Shown here in pieces: positions 53,746 through 55,976 of a stretch of DNA of 55,976 bases. The DNA is from Pseudomonadales bacterium (lineage in GTDB: Bacteria; Pseudomonadota; Gammaproteobacteria; Pseudomonadales; Azotimanducaceae): NCBI GenBank assembly GCA_028285415.1, contig JANQPF010000016.1, positions 1 through 55,976 on the forward strand. Direction: 5' to 3'. The notes beneath the pieces are model-generated. The model saw nothing but the letters and a program-made list of their open reading frames with translations, made no database searches and was not told the DNA's origin. A program made the translations under genes and the position numbers. How positions within the stretch are numbered: position 1 is the first letter of the stretch; every line of letters starts with the position of its first letter.

Positions 53746-54930
53746 ATGCGCGACGTAGTCATTGTTGACAGTGTAAGAACCGGGCTGGCGAAGGCTTTCC
53801 GCGGCAGCTTCAACCTAACCCGCTCGGACGACATGCTGGCTCACTGCATAGACAGCCTGATCGACCGCAACGACAAAGTCAGCCCTGACGAAGTTGAGGA
53901 CGTTGTCGTCGGTGCGGCAAGCCATGCTGGTGAACAGGACGGCAACCTGGCGCGTCTGGCCGTCATTCTGTCCAAGCTGCCGGTCACGAGCGCGGGTGTC
54001 ACCATCAACCGCTTCTGCTCTTCGGGCCTGCAGTCCATTGCCATTGCGGCCAACCAGATTGCCTCCGGACAAACCCAGGTGGCCATTGCCGGTGGGGTAG
54101 ATTCGATTTCCATGCGCACGCGCCAGGAACCTGGCAAAGCCGCCCAGAACCAGCGCCTGCTCGACGAAAAGCCCGACATTTTCATGGCCATGGGCAACAC
54201 GGCAGAAGTGGTGGCGCGCCGCTATCAGGTCACCCGTGAAATGCAGGACGAGTACGCGCTGCAGAGTCAGCAACGCTATGCGGCTGCGGTCGAGGCGGGC
54301 AAAATTGCTGAAGAGATTGTGCCGATGCAGGCGACCATGCTGAAGGTCGACAAAGAAACGGGTGAAGAAAGTCACGTGGAAGTGACGGTGGACAAAGACG
54401 AATGTAACCGTCCGACCACAACCCTCGAAGGCCTGGCATCGCTGCCGCCGGCATTCGAAGATGACGGCTCCGTGACCGCGGGTAATGCCTCGCAGCTTTC
54501 CGATGGTGCGTCGATGACAATGCTGATGAGCGCGGAGCGCGCGGCACAGCTCGGCATCGAACCGCTGGGCATTTACCGTGGCTTCACGATTGCCGGCTGT
54601 GAGCCGGACGAAATGGGCATTGGCCCGGTCTTTGCCATTCCACGGCTCCTGGAGAACGCAGGTCTCAGTCAGGACGATATTGATCTCTGGGAGCTCAACG
54701 AAGCGTTTGCCTCACAGTGTCTGTACTGTCGTGATGCGCTGGATCTGCCGAACGAGAACTACAACGTCCTCGGCGGCAGCATCTCCATCGGCCATCCGTT
54801 TGGTATGACCGGCTCCCGTCAAGTTGGACTCGTGCTGCGTGAGCTGCAGCGCCGCAAGCAGAAGTACGGCGTAGTGACGATGTGCATCGGCGGTGGCCAG
54901 GGCGCTGCGGGGCTTTTCGAAGCCGCCTGA
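53746..54930 (+). CDS. acetyl-CoA C-acyltransferase (thiolase), 394 aa
   Basis: This enzyme splits 3-ketoacyl-CoA with CoA in beta-oxidation, or the reverse. The nucleophilic Cys91 lies in [18 protein letters not shown], the His in [19 protein letters not shown] and the C-terminal Cys in [14 protein letters not shown]. Length and motifs fit the FadA-like group. GAGGAG precedes the ATG. No fadB-type gene is adjacent, so it may be the thiolase of a specialised pathway or work with partners elsewhere. It ends before two strong inverted repeats. Confidence 0.94.
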   Translation: MRDVVIVDSVRTGLAKAFRGSFNLTRSDDMLAHCIDSLIDRNDKVSPDEVEDVVVGAASHAGEQDGNLARLAVILSKLPVTSAGVTINRFCSSGLQSIAIAANQIASGQTQVAIAGGVDSISMRTRQEPGKAAQNQRLLDEKPDIFMAMGNTAEVVARRYQVTREMQDEYALQSQQRYAAAVEAGKIAEEIVPMQATMLKVDKETGEESHVEVTVDKDECNRPTTTLEGLASLPPAFEDDGSVTAGNASQLSDGASMTMLMSAERAAQLGIEPLGIYRGFTIAGCEPDEMGIGPVFAIPRLLENAGLSQDDIDLWELNEAFASQCLYCRDALDLPNENYNVLGGSISIGHPFGMTGSRQVGLVLRELQRRKQKYGVVTMCIGGGQGAAGLFEAA

Positions 54931-54946
54931 GCGACTGAAACAAATT

Positions 54947-54981
54947 GATACGCTTGGGAAATTTTGAAGTAACAGCGTATC
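54947..54981. other. inverted repeat after the thiolase gene
   Basis: GATACGCT and AGCGTATC are perfect 8-bp arms separated by 19 bases. The spacing makes a hairpin possible but an operator for a dimer also. It lies 17 bp after the thiolase stop. Confidence 0.4.
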
Positions 54982-54991
54982 CGCAGAATGT

Positions 54992-55015
54992 CGTCGCGCG
55001 GTGATCCGCGCGACG
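54992..55015 (+). terminator. very stable hairpin downstream of thiolase
   Basis: CGTCGCGCGG and CCGCGCGACG form a perfect 10-bp stem around TGAT. It has no U-run after it, so it is a weak rho-independent terminator candidate; it may end the thiolase transcript with Rho or stabilise its 3' end. Confidence 0.5.
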
Positions 55016-55075
55016 TCCGCTGCGCGACGGTCCCTGCGGAAATCGGCTACAATTCTGGCAGGCCTGCAGGGCGCC

Positions 55076-55699
55076 ATGCTCTGCAGAGGAGCAAAAGTTT
55101 ACAGGCGGAAAGTCTACGGGCGGAAAGTCGACAAAAGGGTCGGAACGATCGAGCATTCGAGCACCAACAGAATCCTTGACGGCAACGCCGGCATGCTTGC
55201 CATGCTTGGCGCCGGGTTGCTCTGCGCGCTGTTGGTGCCCACCCTCGCGCAGGCAGCTACCGCGGAAGCGCCTCAGAGCATCGATCCTGTGGCCCAGGCG
55301 CCCATTCCCGCTTCTTTTAGCGCAGCTGATCTTGCGGCGCGCTCCGACGTTGAACTGACCGCGCTGACGGCCCGCTGGGCGGAACTCGATCCAGGCCAGC
55401 GCCGCGCGCTGCTGGCTGAGGTGCGCAGCCGCATGGTGCGCAACACACAGACCCCCCAACCCAGGGTCTCCATCCGGGTGCAGCGCAAATACGGCCGCGT
55501 CGTACGCAAGCCTGACGGTTCGGTGGTGCTGGAAACCCGCGTGGTGGAAATGCGTCCGCGGGAAAACCCGGATGTGACGCGAGGCACCTTTGGCGTTGGC
55601 TTCGAGCAGCGTTCGAAACGCAGCCAGGAAACTCAGGCTCAGCAGGCCCAGGGCGAACAGCCCGCGGTCACTGTCAGCCAGCAACCCATCAAACCCTGA
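55076..55699 (+). CDS. hypothetical exported protein, about 207 aa, start uncertain
   Basis: No family is recognised. A hydrophobic signal-like stretch (MLAMLGAGLLCALLVPTLAQ) is followed by a helix-rich region (FSAADLAARSDVELTALTAR, then QRRALLAEVRSRM), a basic strand-like RVSIRVQRKYGRVVRKPDGS and a Gln-rich tail. The ATG at 55076 has AGGG upstream and a TACAAT box at 55048-55053, but gives a long positively charged N-part with three tandem 15-bp repeats; the ATG at 55193 would begin the signal peptide directly but has no ribosome-binding site. Its stop overlaps the response regulator start by one base, so the two genes are coupled. Confidence 0.5.
   Translation: MLCRGAKVYRRKVYGRKVDKRVGTIEHSSTNRILDGNAGMLAMLGAGLLCALLVPTLAQAATAEAPQSIDPVAQAPIPASFSAADLAARSDVELTALTARWAELDPGQRRALLAEVRSRMVRNTQTPQPRVSIRVQRKYGRVVRKPDGSVVLETRVVEMRPRENPDVTRGTFGVGFEQRSKRSQETQAQQAQGEQPAVTVSQQPIKP
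55094..55138 (+). repeat. three tandem 15-bp units
   Basis: AAAGTTTACAGGCGG, AAAGTCTACGGGCGG and AAAGTCGACAAAAGG lie head to tail. If translated from 55076 they encode KVYRR, KVYGR and KVDKR; otherwise they are part of the leader of the downstream signal peptide. Confidence 0.55.
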
Positions 55700-55976
55700 T
55701 GGATGCCGAAAGCGGCAATATCCTGGTCGTCGATGACGATCCCGAACTGCGTGAGCTCATTCAGGCATATCTCGAGCAGCAGGGCTTCCATGTTGCGTGC
55801 GTGGAGTCCGGCGAAGGTATGGATGCGCACCTTGCGGATCATGCGGTTGACCTCCTGATTCTCGATCTCATGCTGCCCGGTGAGCACGGTCTGGCCATTG
55901 CCCAGCGCCTTAAAAAACACTCCGAACTGCCGATTATCATCGTGTCTGCTCAGGGCGAGGACGTGGATCGTATTGT
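55699..55976 (+). CDS. response regulator, receiver domain only visible, cut off by window edge
   Basis: From ATG at 55699 the frame runs 92 codons off the right edge. NILVVDDDPELRELIQAYLE opens the receiver with the acidic pocket, LLILDLMLPGEHGL holds the phospho-acceptor Asp56 and LPIIIVSAQGEDVDRIV the switch Ser. The ELR and LMLPGE features are common in OmpR-type regulators, so a winged-helix output domain is likely beyond the edge. It is coupled to the hypothetical exported protein by a one-base overlap (TGATG); a histidine kinase may follow outside the window. Confidence 0.88.
   Translation, partial: MDAESGNILVVDDDPELRELIQAYLEQQGFHVACVESGEGMDAHLADHAVDLLILDLMLPGEHGLAIAQRLKKHSELPIIIVSAQGEDVDRI

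Overview
The window looks like the chromosome of a GC-rich gammaproteobacterium, probably aerobic and perhaps marine. This rests on the cmoA-cmoB tRNA wobble-modification pair, the ppk1/ppx pair, a TonB-dependent receptor, several acyl-CoA dehydrogenases plus a thiolase, a LemA/M48 pair, and LexA-, sigma32- and sigma54-type regulatory sites of classical proteobacterial form. I see no rRNA, tRNA, CRISPR array, insertion sequence, phage gene or attachment site. The gene content is chromosomal and densely packed, with no gene-free gap above about 300 bases.

Layout. 1-1030: a truncated VOC-family gene and a TPR gene on the minus strand, with a possible 42-residue ORF and a 14-bp palindrome in front of them. 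1031-2587: alpha/beta hydrolase and GNAT genes (+). 2594-6865: a five-gene minus-strand operon in the order retropepsin-like lipoprotein, inactive transglutaminase with membrane helices, ATP-grasp ligase, ABM-type monooxygenase, glutathione transferase. 6924-9748: a LexA box in front of a PA0069-type radical SAM gene, then a sodium:solute symporter. 9775-17694: an amino-acid permease, a small conserved gene with a good sigma70 promoter, and two large hybrid histidine kinases head to head. 17705-21981: divergent zinc alcohol dehydrogenase and coniferyl-aldehyde-type dehydrogenase, a PhyH dioxygenase, an Smr protein and a small lipoprotein. 22031-28967: acyl-CoA dehydrogenase, a membrane-tethered hypothetical protein, cmoB-cmoA, ppk1, and convergent ppx. 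29013-33206: M48 peptidase and lemA behind a sigma32-like promoter, and a TPR sulfotransferase. 33274-41757: TonB receptor, acyl-CoA dehydrogenase, flavin reductase, STAS-like protein, LLM oxidoreductase, MATE exporter, Fpg/Nei glycosylase. 41822-46936: a four-gene minus-strand operon (alanine/glycine symporter, amidohydrolase, alpha/beta hydrolase, CinA-like/NMN-adenylyltransferase-like fusion). 46982-49174: a SirB2 protein, two unrecognised genes and a YceI protein. 49273-50377: an acyltransferase gene with complete sigma54 promoter architecture and a terminator. 50386-55976: acyl-CoA dehydrogenase and SMP-30 genes, a repeat lipoprotein, a UGA-containing glutathione peroxidase, a thiolase, a hypothetical gene and the start of a response regulator.

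The most notable observations are these. (1) The glutathione peroxidase frame is interrupted only by an in-phase TGA at the position of the catalytic residue, followed by a hairpin of bacterial SECIS form, so it is very likely a selenoprotein. (2) A sigma54 promoter with an IHF site and an upstream dyad precedes a lone PlsC-type acyltransferase gene. (3) A perfect LexA box precedes the radical SAM gene. (4) A sigma32-like promoter precedes lemA. (5) A CinA-like domain without the usual catalytic serine is fused to a nucleotidyltransferase. All functional statements are from reading the sequence and knowledge of the families; no search was run.
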